Source of the DNA: Halichondria panicea
Lineage: Eukaryota; Porifera; Demospongiae; Suberitida; Halichondriidae
DNA: 64,000 nt
Assembly (NCBI RefSeq): GCF_963675165.1
Contig: NC_087383.1
Location: forward strand, 3,316,979-3,380,978
Reading direction: 5' to 3'
Below, one piece after another: positions 1 to 13,823 of the stretch (the stretch's first letter is position 1; each line of letters starts with the position of its first letter). The position numbers and the translations under genes were made by a program. A model generated the notes under the pieces. That model was not told where the DNA came from. It was given only the letters and a program-made list of their open reading frames with translations, and made no database searches.

Positions 1-413
1 TTATGCAGTTTCCAATATTATTAGATCTATAGCTATGATATGTACGTAGATAGCTACGAGGCTCACAATAGCCACAGAATGTGGAGTATGGCCTGTGACC
101 TCTCTGCTTCTGCGTATTCTGACTGCACTCAGCTCCATCCTAACGATTACACACACACAGCTACAGAAACTGTTTATCCGGGCTAGCTCTCCGGAGATAC
201 AACTCGTTGCTATGGCAATGATTACATAAGAAGTAATTATAGTTTAACCACACCCACTTTAGTATCAGGGTGTGTCACTCTCGGTGTTGTGTGAAAACCA
301 AGTTGATTGTTTGCCTTCAAGCTGCTAGATCTACCTCTGTGAGCTTTGAAAGAGCTAGAGTGCGTTGGCGTTGTGCATTGTGATAAGTCCTGGAGTGTCA
401 CATGTGCTAGACC
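1..413. other. 5' flank of the flippase gene
   Basis: No open frame or RNA gene is visible here. The stretch should hold the promoter and 5' UTR of the plus-strand flippase whose proposed ATG is at 414. I see no convincing TATA box or initiator and cannot place the transcription start. A non-coding exon further upstream is possible. Confidence 0.4.
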
Positions 414-3400
414 ATGAGTGGTGAGTTTATATCGTCTATTGCAGCTTTAATTAACAGTAAATAGAATCTCTACCTAGATCTCCTATAAAACACCTCATCA
501 GTTTTGTGTGATTGGGTGATTGGCACCACCTTAAATGTTTTACGTGTTGTGCAGAGCCGGGACCACGTGAGCTGGATGACATGGCCTCTGTACCTGCATC
601 GGGTACGTTATTAATGATATTGATGATTAGACCATAGAATCTATGATCTGATTAGACCACTAGATGTCATACATATGCTATGATGTGTGTTGTATCGGGT
701 GTGTCAACTTAATGCATGCCAATTAAATGCTCGTTACGTCATTGGCATGGCAACTTCGTTTCAACTCTCAATTTAGACGATAGATGGTGCTTATCTTGTA
801 ACATAATTATACATGCATGTTTATGTACGTATTATAATTTGTGATTATTGCTCTAGGCAATTAGTTAAAATGTGAAGTGTTTTCCTTTCCCTATAATTCC
901 TCACTGTGGGATCTAAGGTATCCTTAGACCACTGTAAACAAACCTTTCATACATGTAGCTTTGGGTTCTGGTGTATGAAAGATTATCCTAGTCCTGTAGT
1001 GATTCTGTGTGACCCGTGTATGGTTGCATTATACACTGCTGCAAGGTTTCAGTCTCAAATTAGACATTAAGATAAAAATATCTGTTTGATGCAAATCGAT
1101 GTACCTCGGATTTCTGATAGCTTTGTTGTTGATAGGCACTAGCAGGAGTGCATTGGAAATACACTATCCAGAAAGATTAAGCTCACTTTCAATTTGTGTT
1201 ATTGCTGTTATAATATTTTATCGCTGCTAAGCTTGTATGTTTCGTAAACTGCTTTCTAGTACTGATGATGTAATGTATGGTTGATATGCATTCCTGTAGG
1301 TACTATGACTATTGAAGTTGTGGAGGAGCCCTCACCTCAGAAATCAGAGCAGGGTAAGGCAATTCACTCATCTGTGTGTACGTTTCTGAGTATGGCTTAT
1401 TCACCTTCTCATAATTGGTTACATTTATAATTGTATTCATGAGTGTGTATGATTACTAAGCCTATGCCACTCCTTGACCATGCTATTGTTAGCTAAAATG
1501 AATAATTAGGTATGCTAGCTCTTCTGGATTACACTTTCATCAAAACATTATGCTCTCTCCGTGCAGGTAGTCAACAGGGGTTGCTAGCCTCGGGTGGCGA
1601 CACAACACAAGAAGGATCCCCAGTCAAGGATGGGGGCGGGGCTCCACAGCAGGATCAGGAGGAGGCGGTCCCGGAGAAGCTGGCTGATGACGATGCACCC
1701 AAGGAGGCGCTCTGGAGGAGGGTGCTCTATTGGTTCTTCCCGAAACTAAGGAGAGGTGAGTTGGACTGTTACCTGTCCAGTGTAAAGTGTGGGATTACTG
1801 TAATTCATACAATGGATACTGTACTCCGGCTCATGTGTACAAAGCATATTCATTGCAATTCATTATACACGTAGGCATTGTCTAACGTTAGGTGTATATT
1901 TTTGACAGAGAATAATTGATCTACCTTTACAGTTGAGAAGCACCGTGACCTGATAGCCAATGATAACGAGTACAATGCAGTGTTCAAGTACTGTGTAAGT
2001 CACTGTCCGTGTTTCTGTACTATATTAGTTGTAATTCTTCTTTCGTGATGATATGTATACTCCCCTCCTCAACAGAAAAACACTGTGACCACTTCCAAGT
2101 ACAACATCATCACATTCCTACCCATCAACCTATTTGAGCAGTTTCTGAGAGTGGCCAATACTTACTTTCTGATCCTCGTCATCTTACAGGTTTGTGTACA
2201 TTCATACATGTGTATGTGCGTGTCTCTACTTTCTGTACCTGTTATCAGTTTACGCACACAATAGTCTGTTTCAATGTTTGTCAAAATCACGTTGCTATAA
2301 TTATTGTAGAATATTGCTTACTCTCCATCCCCTGAGAGTTGAGACTACCTTCTTAGTGCTTGTTGTGTTGAAATCTACATTAGTAGTTTCATTCCTTATT
2401 GCATGGATACACTTTACTCTTGCCACCTACACAAACGTTGACAAAGTAAATTATTGTAATATATAGTATGCATGTATAGTGGGTAATTTTACAACTTGTC
2501 TTAGACAATAGCTAGAATAGAAATGTGTTCTGTTTAAATTTCTTGCTGCTTTTCTGCGGGTTGTAGCACCTTCATTGCGTGTGTATGTAACCTTCCCTCT
2601 GCCTCTGTACAGTTGATCCCCACTGTGTCCTCAGTCCCCTTCTACACCACCCTCATCCCTCTCCTGGGTGTGCTGGCCGTCACCGCCATCAAGGACGCTT
2701 ATGATGACATTGTGAGTGCACGGGGTATGGTGTGGGGGATAAGGGTGTACATGTGGGTATGGTGTGGGGGGTAAGGGTACGTGTGGGTATGGTGTGGAGG
2801 ATAAGGGTGTATATGTGGGTATGGTGTGGAGGATAAGCGTACATATGGGTATGGTATTTGGGATAAGGGTACATGTGGGTACGGTGTGGAGGATATGTGG
2901 GTATGGTGTGGAGGATAAGGGTATACATGTGGGTATAGTGTGGGAGATAAAGGTACATGTGGTTATGGTGTGGAGTGGACTATATTCACATTGCAGTACA
3001 TCTCTTCTTTACAGACAGGTTTGCTATGTATTTCTCCATCCAGTTGCGACACTACAGTGACTACAAAGTGAACCGTCGAGAAGCCCACATTCTCTGTCAT
3101 AACACAAAGGAGTAAGTGCTCAACTGTCCTGTCTTCATAAGTGCATAGTTGGAGTGAGCTAGCTTGAGTGCCCATGGTCTAAGCGTTCTAAGCGTCCTAT
3201 TTATAGGTTATTGTAGTTCATAGCATGCTCATTTAATGATCCGTGGAGGATAGAAGATCTGAGTGTCCTGTGTTGGTGGTTGCCAAGAAGCTTGGATTAA
3301 TTTCCTAGTACTGATTAGTGTAAATAGAATCCTTTGCTACTCAAATTTTTTGTAACGTAGTACATCACCATGCCAACCACATACCTTTTGCACTGCACTG

Positions 3401-6400
3401 TGCAATTCTCATGTACAGTACTGTACCTATAGCAACGTCTATTTATGGTCGTGCACGCTACGTAGTGTCTGTGTAATGATCGCTATTCACCCCTCCCAGG
3501 GTAAAGAAGCACTTTTGGAGGGATGTGGTAGTAGGGGACATTCTACGGCTGGAGAAGGATGAGTTCATTACTGCTGACATGCTGCTCCTCTCCTCCAGTG
3601 AACCCAACAGTCTTGCGTACATTGAGACAGCCGAGCTAGACGGGTGAGAGTTGTAGAGATATTTGACCTGTGTGTGGGGGAGGGGGTACTGAGACACCAT
3701 GTACGTGTGTGTATGTATGTGTGGGTGGGTGTGGGTGGATGGGTAAGTGTGTATGTGGGTGGGTGGATGGATTGTTTGTGGTGTGGAGTTGTTGACAGGT
3801 TTGGGTTAATATCATCACTTCTGCATTGTTGTATAGTATGAAACTGTTTATTTTACCCGAAGTGCGCGTGGGCGGCCAGCAGGTTATTATAGTAGTCGTT
3901 TGGTTTGTTTGTATTATCTGAGTCTGCTCACCTGGATGTCATAGCATTGCGTTTACAGCATGGATAGCCGGCTTCCCACACAACAAGTTTTTAGTGAGAC
4001 ATTTTGATGTTAAGGCTTCGTTGTCGAATAAAAGCGAGCAAAAGCAAGAGCGAACTTGCACGTTGGCTGCATGGCTAGCTACACGCGGCCTTTTTTCGAG
4101 GTAGGTATTTACAGCTGAAGTGAACAGGAACAGTGGAAAAGGGTCACTAAAGTAGAAAGCTAGAATTATGACGGTTAGGTTGCTTCTCTGCTTATCCTAG
4201 CCTCAGAACATACCAGGAGGCTTCTTAGCTGCGATTCTAGTCCACAGTGAATGTCTCATACACTACTAAAAAAACTCTGTTCTTAGGATGCCTCTAGTCT
4301 AATTTTATTTACTCCTGTTACTTGCTGTCTTAGCCAGCCAGCTTCCATGCTCATACGTTACTACTGCGTATTATATTGGTTTCTATTATTCATGTCAACA
4401 GCCAAGAGTTAGCACTTCAGTGCTTTAGTTAGTTTTTAGCTACATGTATTATGAATCTATCTGTTTCCAGGGAGACCAATCTGAAAGTGAAACAAGCTCA
4501 ACCAGAGACTGCAGAGATGCAAAAAGATCATGACAAACTGGCCGACTTCAGAGGTACGTGGTTTTCTGATTAGTTCTGCGTGCCCACCCACCTCACTAGC
4601 TAGACTCTGCTGTTGCTGTTAATGACTGTTCCTATCATTTCATTGTAGGCAAGGTCATATGTGAGCCCCCTAACAACCGACTGAACAAGTTTGTGGGCAC
4701 CCTCACCATTGACGACAATCTTCTCTCTCTTGACAACGATTCTCTTCTACTCAGAGTAAGTCATTATTGTTTGCTAACCTTCTCTGTTGCTTGTTGCTTG
4801 TTTTCATCACGTTGAGTAACATACTGACACCGCTACAGTAATTGTACTGTCGGAGGACAATGTAACTACAGTATAGTGTAGACATACAATGTACAAGCAG
4901 TGTCAATTAGAGATAGGCTAGAGGTAAGGTAGTTCTATGTATTAACTGTCCTCCTCTGGCTTTTCAGCATGAGCATGTGGGTCCAGTACATGTTATTGAT
5001 ATACAGTCATGTAGATCTGTAATCTGACGTATTTGTTATTTGGTTCACAATTTATGGGTTTTGCAACACTGGTCTATTATGTGCAATAATGACATACATT
5101 GTTACCTAATACATGTGTACAATGTATGTGTATATTTATTATACACTAGCATTCGTTGACTACATGTCACTCCACTCTGTGCAGGGCTGCCGACTGCGTA
5201 ACACTAGCTGGATCTACGGCCTAGTGGTGTACGCTGGTCACGACACCAAACTGGTGCAGAACAGCGGACAGACCAAGTTCAAGAGGACCCATCTTGACCT
5301 GCTCATCAACAAGCTTGTCATTTTTGTGAGTAGCGATGGCAGCCAGCCTAGAATTTACAGTGTTTATTTTTGCGATTGCGTCTAGTACGTGTTTCAAATG
5401 CTGTAGGCATTACGGCATCTCGATTATTGTGTTCAATGTGCTACATGTACGTTTCCCTTTAGATTCTCTGTTTCCTTGGTTCTGTTGTCGTTGTCTGCCT
5501 CATTGGATCAGCCATATTTGAATCTGTCTATGGAGTGGTGAGTTTGATTAGATTTGAGACAAACAGCTTAGTATGTTTGTAGATGTAGATGTGTTAATCT
5601 ATTTCCAGACGTTGTTTCCCTAGACTCTAGACCACCATCTGTGTACTACCATGGCCCTGAGTGCTACTCCTAGTTGATAGTTCATACTTGATAGTTCAAG
5701 GTAGTTTGTAGTTGCTACTTGAACTGCCAACTACCAACTAGGAGTAGCACTCAGGGCCACCGTAGTGTACTGTACAGGCAGTCATGTTTTACAAGTCAAT
5801 AAAATATGTGTTCACTTACCCTCTAGCCGTTCACCGACTATGTGCCCTATTTCAACTCGGTCCAAGACAATCCTGCTGAGCTGGCGTTCCTACAGGTGCT
5901 CTCCAACATCATTGTGCTCAACACCTTTGTACCCATCTCCCTCTATGTCAGGTGAGCTTGTGCAGCAGCCATGACCACTGTCAGACTGCAGTGTAGGCGC
6001 ATGCATGTACAGTCTGTATACATGTACAAGTACCATATAGCGCGAAATTTTCGAGGGGCTTAATTTTCGCGGATTTCGTGGGTTAGAATTCTACACAAAA
6101 ATTAAGTCTACGAAAATTGTTCTTTAATTAGAATTACCTGCTATCATGCAAATATTTAAAGGTGTGGCTTCCGGTAAGCAGTCATTCCGCAAACATTGTG
6201 CAACGAAATGGCTTTTAGAGGCCAATCCACGAAATATAAGTGCCTCGAAAATTTCGCGCTATACGGTATATACATATACCATGTATGTATAGTACATACT
6301 TGTCAATCTAAATATTCCATTGCTCAGAAGTCTTGTAGTTGTACAGTGAATCTTTCAGAGTGTTGTCGATAGTTATATTGCTACATGTATGTTGGATTAT

Positions 6401-8640
6401 CCAGAACATATATTTCGTACGCTGTACATGCGTGAGAGCTATTGATTAAATAGTCCTAACCCTACCCCTAACCATATTGATTAAAACAAGCCACTAACCT
6501 GTTGTACGTGTATGGTGTCCTTGAACTAGGTGTTCTTGCCTACATGTATAAAGAAAGTATTGATACCACTAATCAAAGAAACCTTCTCCCATGCATGCAG
6601 TGTGGAGGTGATTCGACTGGGACTGTCCTTGCTTATCAACTGGGATGTCAAGATGTACTACGCCAAAGATGATATTCCTGCCGTTGCGAGAACCACTGCT
6701 CTGAATGAGGAGCTGGGTCAGATCGAGTACATCTTCTCTGATAAGGTACTGCGTATACTTGTATTACTCTACATGGTATATACACCTGTATACAGACTGT
6801 ACGCGTGTATACAGACTGTACGTGTATACAGACTGTAGGCGTGTATACAGACTGTACGCATGTATACAGACGCACATGCTGTATACTTCATTCATATACA
6901 TGTACAGTATACGTATTGTATCAATTGTACACAGGAGCATGCATGTACTAATTGCCATAGGCTTTCGTATGCTACATGTACATGTAGACGGGAAAGTGTC
7001 TGTTGTACAATACAGTAGTTACACAGTGCGACCACTCATCCAGTACAATCATGTATGTCTATCCTGTACCTGTCTATACCACATCACTCACACTTGTACT
7101 TTACTCAATGCTCTAGACCGGAACACTCACACAAAATGTGATGACATTTCTCAAGTGCTCTATCAGTGGCAACAAGTACGGGGAGGCAACAGACGACGAC
7201 AAGGAGATTGTACAGCAGGTAGCCTCAGGCGAGAATCTAGTGGAGCGCTCCAACAGTGCTAGCTCTAGTGTAAGTGACTTTGTGAGTTGTAGGAGTACAG
7301 TCGAGTCCTGTGCACTGTAATTGCAATGGAAAATTGCCTAACTACATGTAACCTCAAATGATCAGATGATATTCATAATGGTAATCTAGTTGTGGTTTTG
7401 CTAAATACGTACGTGTACAATCAACTGACAGGGTCATAGGATGGATTAAACACATATCGATCATTGTACCAATACATACTTCTGGCTATAGCGATACTTC
7501 TAGGCTGGAAACCTTCATGCTAGCTATAGGGTTCTTTTGTCTGATGTGCAATACAGTAGTGTCTGCGTGTACATGTATGGAATCATGTGTACAGTAGTGA
7601 CTGCATGTATAGAATCATGTGTACAGCAGTGTACTGTGTGTTTGCCATACAGGACCATGGTCCTTGTGACCTCACCTCGTGGAACCCTTATGCTGACCCA
7701 AAGTTTGTCTTCTATGACCACAGTATGATCGCTAAGTGCCAAAGCCGAGATCCGGTAAGTGAGTGTGTAAAGGGAGGGTGGGTGAGAAGTTAATGTGGGT
7801 AGGTCGGACATGCAGTACGAATCAGGTATTTTCAGCAACTTTTCATTTCTGGTTACACGTACATGATATACAAATGTACATGTAGGGCCCAGTCAGGTTG
7901 GGCCCAGTACACTGAACTTGGTAGTAATTTGTACATCACGTCGGACTTCTCCAGAGCTATACAGTTCATGTGTATTATTTAGAGCAAGCCATTTTTTAAT
8001 TTGTGTTTGTTATGACCATTTACTCGATCATTAAAACCATAAACAGGATTGCGATGAGTTCTTCAAGGTCCTTGCTCTCTGTCACACCGTCCTGCCCTCC
8101 ATGGAGACTGGTGAGTGCCATAGACTTAGTAGCACACACCATTAGATGACGCCCATCTCTCTGTACAGGCTCACTGACGTACAACGCTCAGTCACCTGAT
8201 GAAGCTGCTCTCGTCTCCGCAGCAAAGAACTTTGGATATGTCTTTAAGGTAACAGTGTACAGTAGCTACTACATGACAGGTGAAGACTCTCGTGTTTTAG
8301 GCTGGTAATTAAGAGCTTGCATTTGCCACTGTAACGGTGTGTACATGCAGTGTATCATTGCCCCCCCCCTCACACACACGCAGGCTCGTAGTCCGTTCTC
8401 CATTACTGTGGAGTTGCTCAACTTGGATGCAGGGGTGAGCCAGTAACATACAATGTCAACTTGTCTAGTGCTACATGCATGTACATGTAGTTATAACGTG
8501 TGTGTGCATTTACATGTACATTGTACATGTCTTCCAACCTTGTATTAATTGTTGCCCCGCTCCCTCCATCGCAGAATCGTGAAGTGGAGTATGAGATGCT
8601 CAACATTCTGGAGTTCAACAACGAGAGAAAGAGGATGTCG

Positions 8641-8721
<81 letters not shown>

Positions 8722-11700
8722 CGTGTGTGTGGGTATGTGTGAGTGGGAGTGTGTGGGCGTATGAGTACACCTGCACATGTACAGTGTATAGCAGTCACTT
8801 ATACTACTCCACGCCATTATGATGGTGTGTCAAAGTGTGGTGTTCTGTCGGTACCATGACCATGTGTGTCGTTGTTATACAGGTGATTGTAAAGTTGGAA
8901 GATAAGATCACTCTCTACTGCAAGGGAGCCGGTGAGTTTGTACTCTCAGTCTGTACTCCATATATACATAATTATATAGCTTGCATGTTGGAAGATTTTG
9001 CTGGAAGTGTACAATCATCACACTATGTCTTCTACCTTCTCTCTCCAGATGCTGTGGTCCTTGCTCGATTGTCTGAGGAGTCTGGCAAGGAGCTGAAGAA
9101 GCACACTCTGGAACAGCTAGCGGTGGGTATTCATTAGCTATCCTATACCAACTAGTTATACATGTATATGTACATTAGCAGAGGAGGTTGATCATAATGT
9201 TTTACGAAGGAATGTGCGTGCACAGAGAAAATTTAAAGTTATACGGAAACTTACAGAGAAAAGTAGCTATTCTAGCTAAGCTAACATACTGCAAATGATT
9301 GTAGCTCTCTGTACTAGTAGTAAATGATGCTACATGTAACAATGCTCAGTGACACTAGAAAGTGAGTAGCATAGTCGTACTAGAAACAATGTGCCAGAAA
9401 CCACAAACTTTGAGCTGTTGCTGCACTTCCTTTGTTTCTTTGACTCCTGTCTTGATGAGTTGATGTAGCAGCAGGAGCAGGTACATGTATAGCAATCATA
9501 GTGTTAAACTGCTATGACTCATAAACTAACAGGACATGTTATACAAGTGAGATAAACGTGCTAGAATGCAACAGTGTAGATAAAAAGTGCTGAATCAGCG
9601 GTTTGGATTGGTCTGGAGTTTTACGTAGAATACATAGGCGCACGTGACTCTTAATTAATCGTGACCAACCTCCTCTGCTAGTAAACACACTCTGATAATT
9701 TTACCTTGAGGCGTAGCCGCACGAGAGATACGGTCAAGCTGACTCAAACTGTGTGTGTATGCTTGTAACTGCTCAATGTTGCAATGCAACGAAATCTATA
9801 GGCTTTTATAGGCTTTTAGCGACGTTCTCTTGGATTTTGATTCGTGGATTTGCAACTTTTTCTCGAGTTATGGCCATAGTTTGATTCACAGAGAAGGCTG
9901 TTGCAGAACTTTTATAGCACAATTACACACTGTAAGTGCAGGATTTGTGAAAAATGGGGGAAGTAAGGTTGGATGACCCACTCCAATACCAAAAAGAATG
10001 TAAACAGACGAACATTCAACGGATGTCATATATAATTATGCATCATGTGCATGTGTACCAATACCTACAAACCGGGTGGGTGTTGGTTATTTTATAGCTC
10101 TCTCTTTTTTGAATTAACTGCTCTGCCCTAAAAAAACGCACCCCACAAATAGCTTTAGTTTTTACTCGCACGTAGTAGGGTTGATAGTCAGTTGCATGCC
10201 CTCTCTCTTTTTATACGCCATTGGTAATACGGTATACTGGCGTTTGTATAGCACCTGTACATATACATGTACTTCTACTTTCTTAGCCGTAGTGAATCTC
10301 CTCGTAGTTTTTACAAAGAGGTGTGTTGAACACATGGTAGTCACATTCTCAATATCAGGCTATTACCAATGTAGGTATACACCCACGCGTTTCAACGAAG
10401 TATGCCACTTAACGCGTGGGTGTAACTAGATAAGCCCTCTAGTGTAGAGTATCATTTCAACACTATATACAAGTATATATACATGTGCGCATGTGCTGAT
10501 AGTAACATAGCTCAAACACAGAGAGCACACGGAATTTTAAACTGACCACTAGCGTGGCCGTCATAATGTGACGGTTAATATGCATGTTACTATTCCTCAT
10601 GAATTTAACATACTTTGCCTGGACCCATTATAATACAACTACAGAGAGAACAGAGCCATTGCATGTACTTCAAGACTCCACTATCTGTCAGATCTCCACA
10701 ACCTCACTACATGTAAAAGTGACAATATCTCTCAAAATTCACAAAACTCATGGCAATAATTATCGATCGTACACAACAATTATCTATATTATGATGCAGC
10801 ACTTTATTCAAATTGCAGCTAGTATCATCGGTTCGTTCATTGATAAGATAACCTTGTTGACACTGCATCTGGCACTGCATTCTTCACGCTGAGTACAACT
10901 ACCAAAGCTGTCATGAAAGAAACGATTTCCTCTAAATGGTCTATGTATTTTCCATTTGCTGTTCGGTCAGAAAGATCATTGGAAATTACCCACTGATTTT
11001 CAATACGCAAAAGGCAGATAGATTGGAGAATCTTTCGAACATCATCTAGCCATACAATAGACTGTCTGTCCATATCATTTTGCTGCGCTAATTTAATCTC
11101 ATCTCGTTTGTTCCAAATGAATTTCGTAATCTTGGTATAGATAAGATCCAAAAACTCTTTGTGTGAAGCTTCGCACTTTTTTCACGTTTAATTTCAATTT
11201 TTTCATCATTGCTTTTAACTTCGAATTGTTTCTTAAACTGTTTTGGGCCTTTCTCTGCTTTCAAGTTTTCAAGGTCCTGAGAACTGATGTTTTCCCATAT
11301 TTTCTTAGTAAGCATCCAACGTTTGCCATCGTCTTCAGGTCTGCACCCATCCAAACCCAACTGTGGAATATCAAGAAGCTTGTCTTGCTGTTTATGATAT
11401 GCTTCGTTTATCATTGTGCTGTAGCAATTGTTAGTGCATGGATGAGCACAGCGGCCCTGGCAGAACATTTTCTTTATTTGTAAAGGAGTAAAATCGTCCT
11501 GAAGAATAACATTCTGCTGGACCAATCGTTTCAAGACCAATCGTTTCAATTCATTCAACCTTTTTTCTAGAACTATATGGCCGGGGGTTCTCCTATCGAG
11601 GCGTTGCTCATGCTCACCCGGACGTATGGACGTGTTGATACGAAAAGTTAAATTTTCAGAGCATCTCTTAATCCAAGTTCCAAGCCTTGGCTGTCACCAA

Positions 11701-13792
11701 GACCTTCTAGTATAGGTTGTATAATTGCTCGTAGCTGGTCTCTTTCAACTCCACGAAATTTCAGGCTGCATTTGAAATGGTGCAACTCTTTTTCGTGCAC
11801 AGTCTTATGACCCTCAGAAGTAGATGTTGTAGAAGTAACTGGAGGGTCGTTGGTAATATTCATACCACCAATCTGCTCCTCAGCCCCATCGAGTGAATCA
11901 ATGCTTGATACTTCTCCTTCTGAATCATCTGCCATAGCTAGTTATCCCAACTGCCAGTTCGTGTAATCTTGTCAGTACATGCATGCTTTAAATACTATTT
12001 GCTACAGGAATGTACTGAAACCTTATTATGTTATGTCCCTGACCTTACATGCACACCACAATTGAGATAGCAAAGGCTTCTATACCTACTAGCTATGCTT
12101 TCTTGGAGGCACTCATAATACCAATGCAGCTTAGATTAAACCAGTAGGTTGCGGTAATTGGCAGAGAGTTTGTAGCTTTTTATCACCAAAAAGCATGGAA
12201 CAAGAAAGTAAGCGGGAAAGAGCCCTATACGGCAATCCGTTACAATGTCGTGAACATGTACAGCTAGCATTAATTTACATCGCATTAGCATCACTACATT
12301 TCCTATTTAAACCTAAAGTGATATTTATTATTAATGATTGCAATTGTAATTACGATGTAATAATTGTCTGTAGACTATAGCCCCGGTCCATCTACCAGCT
12401 TAAACACAGTATGCCATACTGATTGTTGTGCATGTGAATAACGTTGTAACTGATTGACATACCCTTTTTTCCAGTGTAGTGCTTCCAACCCCAACCCTAT
12501 AGCAATTTTTCATTGGGGGAATATCTCTTATATAGCCAAAAGAGAATGAAAATTATCCTACCTCAACCATAACCATGCACCCACACACACTGTTGCAGGA
12601 GTATGCTAGAGAGGGACTGAGGACGCTGGTGTGTGCCAAGAAGGACCTCACTATTGAGGAATACTCCGCATGGGCAGAGAAATATCAGCAGGCTAGGTGA
12701 GAGCTACATTATAATGTAATATGCCTATATTAGTTTTATGCAATAATTATGGTGGCACTGTTATTATGTTATATTGAGGTATGTGTACATTTATGTTACT
12801 ATTTACTCGTTATATTATTATCTGCATGTAAAGTGAGTTGTTAGGTAATTTTGTGGGCTAGCTACAGTGTATAGTGTATCAATGAATTACAAGAGGTGTG
12901 TGTAAGTATTGTGTTTTTGTTTATTTGATAGCACCCAATTGGAGGACAGAGATCACGCTTTGGATGTTGTAAGTTGAAGGGTGTGGTACTGGGCTAAATA
13001 CGAGTACATTTAAACACTTACCTCCCGTTCCCCTCAGGTGTTTGATGAGATAGAGCAGGGTATGACAATGGTGGGCACCACGGCCATAGAGGACAAGCTA
13101 CAGGATGGAGTACCCGACGCCATTGCCAATCTAGCCAAGGTGAGGAGAAATTAAAAGTTAAAAGCTACAAATTAACCCAAGTACTGAGTGTTGGTAATTT
13201 CATGCATGTACCTGAAATTGTCAAGTCTCGTCTGAAAGCAATAAAAGATGGCTGCTAAATATTTGCAATTCTGTGCTTGTGTGCACTGTAATTAAGTTAA
13301 ATACATGGCACCTTAGGCTTAAAAAAAGTACGTATCTGTTGCTAACATACTATGTACTATTATCTCAGGCGGACATCAAGATCTGGGTGCTAACGGGAGA
13401 CAAGCAGGAGACGGCCATCAACATTGGCTACTCCACCAAACTGCTCACTCCCCAAATGAGGGTATTCATCGTGGACGCTGATACTAAGAAGGGTGTGGTC
13501 AAACAACTGGCTGACATTACAGAGCAGATGAAAATGTGAGTGCAAATAAATATTTTAGTTTCAAATAAGTAGCACTTGAAGTTTGTGCTCACTTATACCT
13601 GTCAGCTGTAGATAACAAACCACACCCCCTACCCCAGCTCCCTGGAGGAACGTGGGGATAACCCGCCTGACCCGTTTGCAGGAGACGACGACGACGACCC
13701 GGTGGAGGATGAGGACAGTGAGCCAATGGAGATGGATGACAGCCGATTGGGACCACCCTTTGGCATAGTGCTCAATGGACACAGTCTGGTAA

Positions 13793-13823
<31 letters not shown>

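Larger units (their letters stand above)
9123..12598. other. Large flippase intron 23 hosting mobile and gene-like sequence
   Basis: At 3,476 bases this is by far the longest flippase intron. Contents: an inverted-repeat element (9176-9680); a stretch to about 10180 with no recognisable feature; a single arm of another element family (10190-10226); a 14-base-arm hairpin (10378-10424); and an intronless minus-strand ORF with a poly(A) signal (10803-11935). The remainder to 12598 holds nothing I can support. Confidence 0.75.

Noticed and set aside
2689-3060. Open frames on both strands with repeated GMVWRI or HTHMYP-like units
   Set aside because: Produced by the 32-base minisatellite in flippase intron 7; no splice or codon evidence for a protein.
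8418-8817. Several overlapping ORFs rich in Thr-His or Val-Cys on both strands
   Set aside because: They are translations of the GT/AC microsatellite at 8641-8760; the real coding here is the flanking flippase exons.
11100-11560. Cys-rich CQGRC..PC..NC stretch as a TGF-beta-like ligand
   Set aside because: No signal peptide, no C-terminal CxC, wrong cysteine spacing, and the N-terminus looks cytosolic and acidic.
12195-12380. 61-residue ORF starting [14 protein letters not shown] in flippase intron 23
   Set aside because: AT-rich, hydrophobic low-complexity tail, no domain signal, no supporting context.
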